DNA from: Gammaproteobacteria bacterium HGW-Gammaproteobacteria-2
GTDB taxonomy: Bacteria > Pseudomonadota > Gammaproteobacteria > Xanthomonadales > Xanthomonadaceae
DNA length: 64,000 nucleotides
Assembly (NCBI GenBank): GCA_002840015.1
Contig: PGZE01000004.1
Location: forward strand, 1 to 64,000
Reading direction: 5' to 3'
In this document: in pieces, positions 1-9,149 of the stretch
Numbering within the stretch: the first letter of the stretch is position 1
Layout: each line of letters begins with the position of its first letter
The notes under the pieces: generated by a model
Seen by the model: only the letters and a program-made list of their open reading frames with translations
What the model was told of the DNA's origin: nothing
Database searches by the model: none
Translations under genes and position numbers: made by a program

Positions 1-32
1 AGTGCCGGGCGAACCTGGTGGAACGAGTTGGC

Positions 33-155
33 TGCGTGGATACGTCATGGCCACAGCATGACGTGCTCACCGCTATGCGTCAGTCAGCAAACTGCGCATT
101 GGCGTGTAGGAAATTTCGGAATCTTGGGCGGAATCTTGGGTGTCCGGGGCCGGTC
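33..155 (+). repeat. Long direct repeat, copy A
   Basis: First copy of a unit of about 123 bp that recurs 170 bp downstream with only a few mismatches. It holds an 8-bp inverted repeat (ACGTCATG at 42-49, CATGACGT at 57-64, 7-nt loop) and ends in the GAATCTTGGG/GTCCGGGGCC core. Confidence 0.85.
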
Positions 156-202
156 TTTTCGTGGGCGGAATCTTGGGTGTCCGGGGCCGGAATCTTGCGG
201 TT

Positions 203-325
203 TGCGTGGATACGTCATGGCCACAGCATGACGTGCCCACCGCTATGCGTCAGTCAGCAAACTGCTCATGGGCGTGTAGGAATTTTCGGAATCTTGGGCG
301 GAATCTTGGGTGTCCGGGGCCGGTC
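203..325 (+). repeat. Long direct repeat, copy B
   Basis: Second copy of the 123-bp unit, offset 170 bp from copy A. The 8-bp palindrome arms are conserved at 212-219 and 227-234. The few differences from copy A lie outside the arms. Confidence 0.85.
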
Positions 326-649
326 GGAATCTTGGGCGGAATCTTGGGTGTCCGGGGCCGGTCTGTAGGAAATTTCGGAATCTTGGGCGGAATCTTGGGT
401 GTCCGGGGCCGAGCTCGGGGCCGAGCTGGAATCTTGGGTGTCCGGGGCAGCTGTGGGTTGGAATCTTGGGCGGAATCTTGGGTGTCCGGGGCCGGTTGCG
501 GGGCCGGTTGTCCGGGGCCGGTCTTAATCTTGGGTGTCCGGGGCCGGTTTCGGGGCCGGGGCCGGGTGTCCGGGGCCGGGGCCGGTCTCCGGGGCCGGTC
601 GGGGGCCGGTCTATCCGTCCCAGGCTCATCGCAGGCTCTCCGCCTTGCT

Positions 650-1522
650 TCAACGCCAGATAGCTTTTGTCCGCCAGCCGTTTGGAATCTGCATTGCGGT
701 CAACGGCACGTTTGGATGCATGTCAAAAAGCTCAAAGAGCCGATCACGCCAATGGCAGCGTGGCGACACGACCTTGAGCATGTGTTGCAGCACAACCAGG
801 ATGCAATACAGGCGACCGTTGTCGAGCACGTCATGTGGCCACGCCGTGCTGCGTGATGGCAACTGTGGTTTGATCCCCATTTGGCGATTCCACAAACGCT
901 TGTGATGAGCGCAGACATTGCGGACGTAACTAAGCGCATGCATCCAGCTGGCAAAGTGACTATCTGGAATGCCGTACTTGGAAGCGATCCTGCGCTTGAT
1001 GGCTGGCGCGAGTCCGCCATACAGCATTGACACTGTGCCGAACGACAACAGCTCGGTCGCCATCCAGACGGGAAGATGCGGCTCGGCGGTGTATTTACGA
1101 CGAAAGTGCGCTGCGAATGTTTCCTTCGCACGGCGCTCCTCCTTACCAAGCTCTTCCATGAACTTTGCGTGATTGAAGCGCGGCGAGAAGTTGGCTGAAT
1201 CTGTATGACCAAACGGACCGTAAGCATGACCGATCTCGTAGGTGATCGCGGTACGGAGCGCAACCTCAATGCGTTCAATGGCATCGAGAAGCAGTAGCCG
1301 CAGCTTCCGGTCGAAGATGTAGAGTCCTGCAACGTCGTCGAACTCGGTACCTGGACGAAAATCCTCGCTATCCTTGAACGGCAGGAAGTAGGCGCTCAAG
1401 CGGTAGTAGCTGACATGTTGCAACCAGTGCAGAGCCCGAACCGGGTCATCGACCTGTAAACCGCGCCGCTGGAGCTGCGCGAGCTGATCGGAATAGCTGA
1501 GGGCTCTTTTGGGATAGTGCAT
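650..1522 (-). CDS. Abi_2 (AbiD/AbiF-type) abortive infection protein
   Basis: A 290-residue protein of the Abi_2 family, which includes lactococcal AbiD/AbiF phage-exclusion proteins and is assigned to the HEPN fold. The N-terminal family signature SYYRLSAYFLPF is at 38-49, and an R-x4-H motif of HEPN ribonuclease type (RNVCAH) is at 201-206 with a second His at 207. Length fits the family. The ATG at 1522 lies about 10 nt beyond the U-tract of a structured RNA on the same strand, so translation probably depends on read-through of that terminator from the promoter at 1601-1629. The role as a phage-defence RNase is inferred from the family. A repeat field follows the stop codon. Confidence 0.85.
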   Translation of the reverse strand: MHYPKRALSYSDQLAQLQRRGLQVDDPVRALHWLQHVSYYRLSAYFLPFKDSEDFRPGTEFDDVAGLYIFDRKLRLLLLDAIERIEVALRTAITYEIGHAYGPFGHTDSANFSPRFNHAKFMEELGKEERRAKETFAAHFRRKYTAEPHLPVWMATELLSFGTVSMLYGGLAPAIKRRIASKYGIPDSHFASWMHALSYVRNVCAHHKRLWNRQMGIKPQLPSRSTAWPHDVLDNGRLYCILVVLQHMLKVVSPRCHWRDRLFELFDMHPNVPLTAMQIPNGWRTKAIWR

Positions 1523-1530
1523 TTTTCAGG

Positions 1531-1594
1531 CAAAAAAACCCGCCAATTATGCGCGTCACCTACCGAAGCAGGGCTCAGCGTGGCGGGTGTGTTG
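1531..1594 (-). ncRNA. Structured small RNA upstream of Abi_2 gene (abiF-RNA-like)
   Basis: Read on the minus strand, an 8-bp outer helix (ACCCGCCA at 1588-1581 with TGGCGGGT at 1545-1538) is followed by seven T. Inside lie a short CGC/GCG pairing and a 5-bp hairpin CCUGC/GUAGG closed by a UUCG tetraloop (1572-1559). A promoter sits directly upstream and the Abi_2 start directly downstream. An abiF RNA motif next to Abi_2 genes has been described, and I believe this is a member, but no covariance model was run. By analogy with type III toxin-antitoxin loci it could bind or restrain the Abi protein; that is inference. Confidence 0.65.
1532..1588 (-). terminator. Rho-independent terminator formed by the small RNA
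   Basis: The 8-bp outer helix of the small RNA runs straight into seven U on the minus strand (1538-1532). It would end the short transcript and attenuate transcription into the Abi_2 gene. Confidence 0.7.
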
Positions 1595-1600
1595 AGGCAA

Positions 1601-1629
1601 ATTGTACGGAGTTCCGTAGCCCAGGGCAA
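1601..1629 (-). promoter_or_regulatory. Sigma-70 promoter of the small RNA / Abi_2 gene
   Basis: On the minus strand TTGCCC (1629-1624) and TACAAT (1606-1601) are separated by exactly 17 nt. Expected transcription start is near 1594, immediately before the structured RNA. The -10 box matches consensus at five of six positions and the -35 box at four of six. Confidence 0.7.
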
Positions 1630-1694
1630 GATGACAGAGCCAAGATGTGTTGTGCGCTTGTTGTTGCTGCGCGCGCGGGGGGTTGCTAGGCTAG

Positions 1695-2771
<1,077 letters not shown>

Positions 2772-2810
2772 TCGGCACGGGCGCAATACAGCCCACAACA
2801 TGAGTAGCTT

Positions 2811-3725
2811 GTGTCGCTGTCAACGAACTCTACACTGCGATTTTCCGAGTCCCAGGCCAGCCCGCTGCGCCTGCTCGCTTATATGGCTCTGGCTTTGGCG
2901 TTGATGACTGCCGACATGCGCGGCTCCTGGCTGACGCAGGTGCGGCAACAGGCCGGTTTGCTGGTCGGGCCGATTTACTGGTTGGCCGCTGCGCCTTCGC
3001 AGTTGTTGCGTTTTACCGGCGAATCCTTGCAAGTCCGCAACCAACTGCTGGAAGAAAATCATCGCCTGCGCGATGAATTGCTGCTCACCCAGGCGCGCGA
3101 GCGGCGTCTGTTGGCACTGGCAGACGAAAACCGGCAACTGCGCGATCTGCTGGGCGGTACGCGCAGCATGCAGTTGGGCGTACGCCTGGCCACCATCATC
3201 GATGTCGACCTCGACCCCGGCCGCCACCAGGTTGTGCTTGATCTGGGTGCCAGCGACGGGGTCGCGGTGGGCCAGGCCTTCATCGATGCCAGCGGACTGC
3301 TTGGCCAGGTGACGGCGGTAGCACCCGGTCACGCCAATGCCCTGCTGGTCACCGACCCCGATCACGCGGTGCCGGTGCAAGTGGTGCGTTCGGGTTTGCG
3401 GGTGATCGCCTACGGCACCGGCGAGCGGGACCGGCTGGAAGTACGCGACATTCCGCAAAGTGGCGATATTCGCGAAAACGATGAATTGATCACGTCCGGT
3501 ATTGGTGGCAAGTTTCCGGCCGGCTTTGCGGTGGGCAAGGTTATCGGGCTGCGTCAGGACGAGTCGCAGCTGTTCTCTGTCGCCGACCTTGCGCCCGCAG
3601 CCGCAGTCGCTCGGGCGCATCAGGTGTTGCTGGTCTGGGCGCAGCCTGCCGACACCCATATCGGGCCTCCCTCGCCGCCACCCATCGTGCCGGAGAGCAA
3701 CAGCCTTGAGCCGATCGAGCCATGA
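2811..3725 (+). CDS. mreC: Rod shape-determining protein MreC
   Basis: MreC is the periplasmic scaffold that links MreB to PBP2-RodA. The 304-residue protein has one membrane segment at about 20-36, a coiled coil at about 72-114, and the two beta domains typical of the family. The start is GTG at 2811; an ATG 11 nt earlier runs straight into a stop. The C-terminus carries a proline-rich tail (about 280-304), often seen in this family. It ends in a 4-nt overlap with mreD, so the two are probably translationally coupled. Confidence 0.95.
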   Translation: MSLSTNSTLRFSESQASPLRLLAYMALALALMTADMRGSWLTQVRQQAGLLVGPIYWLAAAPSQLLRFTGESLQVRNQLLEENHRLRDELLLTQARERRLLALADENRQLRDLLGGTRSMQLGVRLATIIDVDLDPGRHQVVLDLGASDGVAVGQAFIDASGLLGQVTAVAPGHANALLVTDPDHAVPVQVVRSGLRVIAYGTGERDRLEVRDIPQSGDIRENDELITSGIGGKFPAGFAVGKVIGLRQDESQLFSVADLAPAAAVARAHQVLLVWAQPADTHIGPPSPPPIVPESNSLEPIEP

Positions 3726-4210
3726 GCCGGTCTCGTTTTGCGTCCTCATTGTTTTTAATCAGCGCATTGACGGCGCTGATACTGGGCCTGATGCCGTTGC
3801 CCGGTTGGCTGGCCGCATTCAAACCGTTCTGGTTGGCCTTGGTGCTGGCCTATTGGGTGCTTGAGGCGCCCGAACACGTCGGCCTTGGCGTGGCATTTGT
3901 GCTCGGTGTGGCGGCCGATCTGATCTTTGGCACCTTGTTGGGTGAATATGCGCTGCGCCTGGTAGTGCTTTCCTTCATCGTGCAGCGGTTTCGCCCACGT
4001 CTGCGCTTTTTCCCGATCGGGCAGCAATCGCTGGCGGTATTTGCGCTGCTGCTCAACGACCGCATCGTGGCTGCGGCCATTCGGGTATTTCTCGGTGAAG
4101 GTCTGCCACCGCTGGCATTCTGGTGTTCGCCGATCAGCGGTTTGTTGCTGTGGCCATTTCTGGTCATCTTCATGGAACTGGCGCGCCAGCGTGGGCGTCG
4201 TTTGTCATGA
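3722..4210 (+). CDS. mreD: Rod shape-determining membrane protein MreD
   Basis: A 162-residue, very hydrophobic protein with five to six predicted membrane segments, the expected size and character of MreD, the integral-membrane partner of MreC in the elongasome. Identity rests on hydrophobicity, length and position between mreC and mrdA more than on a catalytic motif. It overlaps mreC at its start and mrdA at its end, each by ATGA. Confidence 0.93.
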   Translation: MSRSRFASSLFLISALTALILGLMPLPGWLAAFKPFWLALVLAYWVLEAPEHVGLGVAFVLGVAADLIFGTLLGEYALRLVVLSFIVQRFRPRLRFFPIGQQSLAVFALLLNDRIVAAAIRVFLGEGLPPLAFWCSPISGLLLWPFLVIFMELARQRGRRLS

Positions 4211-6063
4211 GAAGCGCTGGCCGCACCCTGCGTGATGCCTTTGCTGAAGCGACGATCTTCCGCAGCCGTGCATTACTGGGCTTCATTGCCGTCACGTTGG
4301 CAACGCTGCTGCTGGCGGGGTGGTATTTCCGCCTGCAAGTGATCCATCACGCGGTTTACAGCACCCGTTCGGAAGCCAATCGCATCAAGGCGCGCCCCAT
4401 CGCACCAGCTCGCGGATTGATCTACGACCGTGCTGGTCGCCTGCTTGCCGACAATGTACCGGCCTACCGGCTGGAATTGGTGCCCGAACTGGTTGCCGAC
4501 ATTCCGGCCACGCTGGCCGCTTTGTCCGAGGTGATCACACTCAGTAACGAGGATCGGCAACGCTTCGAATCGGCACGGCAAGCCAGCCGACGGTTTTTGC
4601 CGGTACCGCTGAAACTGCGGCTGAGCGAAGCGGAGGTGGCTCGCTTTGCGGTCAATCGCTACCGCTTTCCCGGCGTTGATGTCACGCCCTACCTGACCCG
4701 GCGTTACCCTTATGGCGCGCTGTTTGCGCATGTGGTGGGCTATGTCGGGCGGCGTGATGCCGAGGATCTCAAATCACTTGATGACAGCCGCTATGCGGCG
4801 TTGTCACACAGCGGAAAATCCGGCATCGAGCGGTTTTACGAATCCCGCCTGCGCGGCGAAATTGGTTATGAGGAAGTGGAGCAAAACGCGCGCGGCCGTG
4901 ATCTGCGGGTGATCCGGCGCAACCCGGCAAAACCCGGCACCGATCTGTATCTGAGCCTAGATGCGCGCCTGCAAGCCGCAACGACGGCGGCGTTTGGCGA
5001 AAACCACGGTGCGGCGGTGGTGCTCGATCCGCGCAATGGCGAGGTGCTGGCGATGGTCAGCCTGCCCAGCTTTGATCCCAATCCGTTCGTCGGCGGTATT
5101 GGCGTTGCCGAGTATGCTGCGCTCAACGCCTCGCCTTCTCGGCCGTTGTTCAACCGCGTGTTGCTGGGCGGCTATGAGCCCGGCTCAACGATCAAGCCGC
5201 TGTTGGCGCTGATTGGCCTGGAGTTGGGTTTGCGCAAGCCATCGGACACTGTGCTTTCAACGGGGGCCTACAAGTTGCCGGGACAGGACCGCGAATACCG
5301 CGACTGGAAGCGCGGTGGCCATGGCCGTATCGACTTGCGCGAATCGCTGGCGCAGTCGGTGAATACGTACTACTACACGCTGGCAACCGAACTGGGTATT
5401 GATCGCATCAGCACCCAGATGGCACGCTTTGGTTTTGGTGCGCCAACCGGCATCGATCTGCTGGGCGAAGTCTCCGGCATCTTGCCGTCACGCGAATGGA
5501 AGCAACGCGTGCGCGGCGAGGCGTGGTTTCCCGGCGAAACCGTGATTATCGGTATTGGTCAGGGCTACTGGGTTACCACGCCGCTGCAATTGGCGCAGGG
5601 CGTGACCATCATCGCCAGTGGCGGCGTCAAGCATCGACCGCACTTGCTGCACGCCACCCGACAAGGCTTTGCCAGTGAGTTAGTGCCTGAACCGATCGCA
5701 GCCGGTGAGCGTGTGGTTGAGAACGCCGCCAATCTGGCCGCCGTGCGCGATGGCATGATCGCGGTGATGCAACCGCCAACGGGTAGTGCGCGCGCGGCGG
5801 CGGTGGGCGCGACGTATCAAATTGCCGGAAAAACCGGCACCGCGCAGCGTGTCACCCGTGTTGGCGACACCGCGATCAAGCTTGAAGATCTTCCCTTCAA
5901 CCTGCGCCATCGCGCGCTGTTCATCGCCTTTGCGCCTGCCGAGGCACCGCGCATCGCGCTGGCGCTGGTAGTGGAAAGCGGCGGTTCGGGCTCCGGTGCC
6001 GCCGCGCCGATTGCGCGCAAGATACTGGATGCATGGCTACTCGATGAGGGTCGCACACAATGA
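4207..6063 (+). CDS. mrdA: Penicillin-binding protein 2 (elongation transpeptidase)
   Basis: PBP2 cross-links peptidoglycan during cell elongation as partner of RodA. The 618-residue protein has one N-terminal membrane anchor (about 21-41), a dimerisation/pedestal domain, and a transpeptidase domain with all three active-site motifs: STIK with catalytic Ser327, SVN at 384-386 and KTG at 542-544. I chose the ATG at 4207, which overlaps the mreD stop codon as ATGA; the open frame extends upstream to 4123 but that part lies inside mreD. It overlaps rodA by four bases. Confidence 0.96.
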   Translation: MRSAGRTLRDAFAEATIFRSRALLGFIAVTLATLLLAGWYFRLQVIHHAVYSTRSEANRIKARPIAPARGLIYDRAGRLLADNVPAYRLELVPELVADIPATLAALSEVITLSNEDRQRFESARQASRRFLPVPLKLRLSEAEVARFAVNRYRFPGVDVTPYLTRRYPYGALFAHVVGYVGRRDAEDLKSLDDSRYAALSHSGKSGIERFYESRLRGEIGYEEVEQNARGRDLRVIRRNPAKPGTDLYLSLDARLQAATTAAFGENHGAAVVLDPRNGEVLAMVSLPSFDPNPFVGGIGVAEYAALNASPSRPLFNRVLLGGYEPGSTIKPLLALIGLELGLRKPSDTVLSTGAYKLPGQDREYRDWKRGGHGRIDLRESLAQSVNTYYYTLATELGIDRISTQMARFGFGAPTGIDLLGEVSGILPSREWKQRVRGEAWFPGETVIIGIGQGYWVTTPLQLAQGVTIIASGGVKHRPHLLHATRQGFASELVPEPIAAGERVVENAANLAAVRDGMIAVMQPPTGSARAAAVGATYQIAGKTGTAQRVTRVGDTAIKLEDLPFNLRHRALFIAFAPAEAPRIALALVVESGGSGSGAAAPIARKILDAWLLDEGRTQ

Positions 6064-7169
6064 ATGCGCTGTGGTATTCACTGCGCCGGCTGCCACTGCG
6101 CGCAGTCAATGCACTGGATCTGCCGCTGCTGCTCGCCTTGCTTGCGCTGATGGTAATTGGCATGGCGGTATTGCACAGCGCCAGCGGCGAACGCACGGAC
6201 TTGCTGATTCCGCAGGCGCTGCGTTTTGCGGTGGGCGTTGCGGTGATGTTGCTGATCGCGCAGATCCCGCCGGCACGCATACGCGTGTGGACGCCATGGA
6301 TATATGCCGGCACATTGCTGCTGCTGATGCTGGTTCCGGTATTCGGTTCCGGGCGCAGTGGTCGCCACTGGCTGGATCTGGGCGTTTTCTACCTGCAACC
6401 GGCTGAGTTGTTGAAGCTCTCGGTGCCGATGATGGTGGCCTGGATCATCCAGCGCCGGCCGTTGCCGCCGGGTTGGCGGGTTGCCGCATTATCGGCAATC
6501 GGCCTGGGCATCCCGACACTGATGATTGCGGCACAGCCCGATCTGGGTACTGCGGTGCCGGTGGCGGCCAGTGGCATTCTGGTGATTTTTCTCGCCGGTT
6601 TCGCCTGGTGGCGCATCGCCCTGCTGGGTGGCGCGGCACTGGCCATGGCGCCGTTTGGCTGGATGCTGCTCAAGGAATACCAGCGTGCGCGCCTGCTCAC
6701 TTTCTTGAACCCGGAAGCTGACCCGCTGGGCACCGGCTGGAACATCATGCAGTCGAAAGTCGCGGTGGGCTCCGGCGGTTTGCTCGGCAAGGGCTGGGGC
6801 AATGGCAGCCAGGCACATCTGGATTTTCTGCCCGAACAGACCACCGACTTCATTTTTGCGGTGCTCTCCGAGGAGTTTGGCTGGCTCGGTGTTTGTATCG
6901 TACTTGCCCTGTATCTGTTCATTGTCGGCCGCTGCCTGTGGATCGCCGCGCAATCGCGTGACTGCTATTCGCGGCTGCTCGCCGGTTCACTGGCGCTGAC
7001 TTTTTTTGTCTATGTATTTGTCAACGGCGGCATGATCTCCGGGCTGTTGCCGGTGGTCGGCGTGCCAATGCCGTTGCTCAGTTACGGCGGTACCTCGGCA
7101 GTATCGTTGCTGGCCGGCTTCGGGGTGGTGATGTCGGTGCATGCGCACCGCAAGCTGATGGGGCCGTGA
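6060..7169 (+). CDS. rodA: SEDS glycosyltransferase RodA
   Basis: RodA polymerises lipid II into glycan strands in the elongasome, working with PBP2. The 369-residue product is strongly hydrophobic with about ten membrane segments and carries SEDS-family features, including the extended GTGWNIMQSKVAVGSGG loop region and the C-terminal PLLSYGGTS motif. It starts in an ATGA overlap with mrdA. Its stop overlaps a possible GTG start for the next gene, which suggests continued co-transcription. Confidence 0.96.
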   Translation: MNALWYSLRRLPLRAVNALDLPLLLALLALMVIGMAVLHSASGERTDLLIPQALRFAVGVAVMLLIAQIPPARIRVWTPWIYAGTLLLLMLVPVFGSGRSGRHWLDLGVFYLQPAELLKLSVPMMVAWIIQRRPLPPGWRVAALSAIGLGIPTLMIAAQPDLGTAVPVAASGILVIFLAGFAWWRIALLGGAALAMAPFGWMLLKEYQRARLLTFLNPEADPLGTGWNIMQSKVAVGSGGLLGKGWGNGSQAHLDFLPEQTTDFIFAVLSEEFGWLGVCIVLALYLFIVGRCLWIAAQSRDCYSRLLAGSLALTFFVYVFVNGGMISGLLPVVGVPMPLLSYGGTSAVSLLAGFGVVMSVHAHRKLMGP

Positions 7170-7270
7170 ACACCGTGAATATCTCGACCGCGCCTGAACA
7201 AGCCACGCTGCAAATGTCGGTTGCGATGGCGCGACATGGTAGATTTTTATACTTATCAGGGAGAGTGCGG

Positions 7271-8233
7271 GTGCGAACTTTATTGGGATCGTTGTTATTG
7301 CTTTGTGCCAGCGCCAGCGTTGCGCAGGACGAGCGTGCGGCATTTATTGCGCAAACCGCACAGGAGTTTGGCCTGCAAAGCACCCAGATAGACTCCCTGC
7401 TGGCAGGTGCCGCCTACCAGCAGAGCATCATCGATGCCATCACGCGACCCGCTGAAAGCAAGCCCTGGAGCGCGTACCGGCCAATATTTCTGACCCCGGC
7501 ACGCATTGCTGACGGCCGTGCCTTCATGCTCGAACACCAGGCCGAATTGGCCGCCGTGCAGGCCAATACCGGCGTGCCCGCAGAAATCATCGTCGCCATT
7601 ATCGGTGTCGAAACCAATTATGGCCGCAACCGCGGCCGCTACCGCGTGCTTGATGCGCTGTATACGCTGGGCTTTCATTACCCGCCGCGGCAACCGTTTT
7701 TCCGCAAGGAACTGGGTGAACTGTTCGCACTGGCCAAGGAAGAGTCGCTGGATCTGAATACCTTGCAAGGCAGCTATGCTGGCGCCATGGGCTGGGGCCA
7801 GTTCATGCCATCGAGTTATCGCCATTTCGCCCGCGACGGCGATGGTGATGGCCAGCGCGATCTGTTCGGTTCCTTGCCCGATGTGTTTGCCTCGATCGCC
7901 AATTATTTCATTGAACACCAGTGGCAGCCGGGGCAGCCCGTGGTAGTGCGCGCCAACGCCGAGGCCAATGCGGTGCCGCCCGCACAGGCTTCGTATGAGC
8001 CGGCATTCTCGCTGGTCGATCTGGCGGACAGCGGGTTCCGACCGCAAACCGCCGTGGGCGATGATCTGCCCGCCAGCCTGATCGTGCTCGACGGCAGCGA
8101 TGGGCCGGAATACTGGTTCGGTTTCCGAAACTTCTACAGCATCACCCGCTACAACCGCTCACCGATGTACGCGATGGCGGTCTACCAGTTGGCACAGGCA
8201 TTGGGCACTGACTCGGCCCCGGTGGCACCGTGA
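7271..8233 (+). CDS. mltB: Lytic murein transglycosylase B
   Basis: A soluble or membrane-associated periplasmic enzyme that cleaves the MurNAc-GlcNAc bond to give anhydromuropeptides. The SLT_2-type domain includes GVETNYG with the probable catalytic Glu114, GAMGWGQFMPSSY, and the GDGDGQRDLFG stretch expected of a metal-binding loop. I chose GTG 7271 because AGGGAGAG (7258-7265) lies 5 nt upstream and the product then starts with a clean signal peptide ending near ASVAQ. An upstream GTG at 7166 overlaps rodA and would add 35 residues; it cannot be excluded. Confidence 0.93.
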   Translation: MRTLLGSLLLLCASASVAQDERAAFIAQTAQEFGLQSTQIDSLLAGAAYQQSIIDAITRPAESKPWSAYRPIFLTPARIADGRAFMLEHQAELAAVQANTGVPAEIIVAIIGVETNYGRNRGRYRVLDALYTLGFHYPPRQPFFRKELGELFALAKEESLDLNTLQGSYAGAMGWGQFMPSSYRHFARDGDGDGQRDLFGSLPDVFASIANYFIEHQWQPGQPVVVRANAEANAVPPAQASYEPAFSLVDLADSGFRPQTAVGDDLPASLIVLDGSDGPEYWFGFRNFYSITRYNRSPMYAMAVYQLAQALGTDSAPVAP

Positions 8234-9102
8234 TGGCGGCGCGCGCCGCACTGGCGCTGCTGCTCCTCGTGCTGGCAGCCTGTGGCAGCGCGCCAAAACG
8301 GGTGGCCGCACCGGCAACGAGCACCACCCCGGCCCCCGCCGGCGGGGGCTTGTACGCGCCACATATCAGCGACGGCGGACCACCGGTACCGCCTGATATC
8401 AGCGCCATCCCGGAACCAGTACCGCAAGCTGAACCGCTCTCGCGCTATGGCAATCGTTCGCCGTACACGGTGCTGGGCCGCAGTTATCAGGTGCTGCCCA
8501 GCGCCATCGGTTATCACGAGCGCGGCACCGCCTCGTGGTACGGCACCAAGTTTCACGGGCGGGCAACCTCCAGCCTTGAACCTTACGACATGTACCGCTT
8601 CACGGCCGCGCACAAAAGCCTGCCGCTGCCCAGCTATGCGCGCGTCACCAATCTCGACAATGGCCGCAGCGTCGTGGTGCGGGTCAATGATCGCGGGCCG
8701 TTTCATGGTGATCGCCTGATCGACCTGTCGTATGTCGCCGCAGTGAAACTCGGCGTTCACATCAAGGGCACCGCGCCGGTGGAAGTGGTTGCACTCGACC
8801 CGGATGACCTGGCAACTGAACCCCTGCAATCGGGCAATCCAGCAGCAGATACCACGGTGGATGCCAATGCACCGGTCTATTTGCAGGTCGGCAGTTTTGC
8901 CGACCACGACAATGCGCGCCGCGTATACCGCCGCTTGCGCGATTCAGGCATCCCCGACGCGCGCATTTTTCGTGCGCGCGTCAATGGCCAATCGCTGTGG
9001 CGCGTGCGCGCCGGGCCGGTCACCGGCTTTGCTGCCATCCAGTCGCTGCGCCAGCAATTGCAGGCGATTGGCTTTCCGTACCCGCAATTGATGCACCCAT
9101 AA
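8230..9102 (+). CDS. rlpA: Septal ring / rare lipoprotein A, RlpA
   Basis: RlpA is an outer-membrane lipoprotein; in Pseudomonas it is a lytic transglycosylase acting on denuded glycan at the septum. The 290-residue protein has a lipoprotein signal with lipobox LAAC (Cys18), a double-psi beta-barrel domain (about 95-190, including GTASWYGTKFHGR and VRVNDRGPF), and a C-terminal SPOR domain (about 215-288) that binds denuded peptidoglycan. A GTG at 8230 overlaps the mltB stop and an ATG follows at 8233. The mltB-rlpA-dacA order is common in proteobacteria. Confidence 0.93.
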   Translation: MMAARAALALLLLVLAACGSAPKRVAAPATSTTPAPAGGGLYAPHISDGGPPVPPDISAIPEPVPQAEPLSRYGNRSPYTVLGRSYQVLPSAIGYHERGTASWYGTKFHGRATSSLEPYDMYRFTAAHKSLPLPSYARVTNLDNGRSVVVRVNDRGPFHGDRLIDLSYVAAVKLGVHIKGTAPVEVVALDPDDLATEPLQSGNPAADTTVDANAPVYLQVGSFADHDNARRVYRRLRDSGIPDARIFRARVNGQSLWRVRAGPVTGFAAIQSLRQQLQAIGFPYPQLMHP

Positions 9103-9149
9103 CCGGCCCCCCGCACACCCCCACCTGATTACCGCCAAGAAGGATTTCG

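Larger units (their letters stand above)
1..620. repeat. Degenerate repeat field, GAATCTTGGGTGTCCGGGGC core
   Basis: This stretch has no credible gene. The core TTGGGTGTCCGGGGCCGG recurs about ten times, often preceded by GAATCTTGGGCG, with irregular spacing and partial units; towards 540-610 it collapses into GGGGCCGG runs. It lies just beyond the 3' end of the Abi_2 gene. Translated frames give only repetitive Gly/Pro/Arg-rich strings and are not real genes. The irregular units argue against CRISPR. It may be a remnant of a REP-type or other expanding extragenic repeat family. Confidence 0.8.

Noticed and set aside
1-620. CRISPR array
   Set aside because: Units vary in length, overlap and have no constant spacer size; there are no cas genes nearby.
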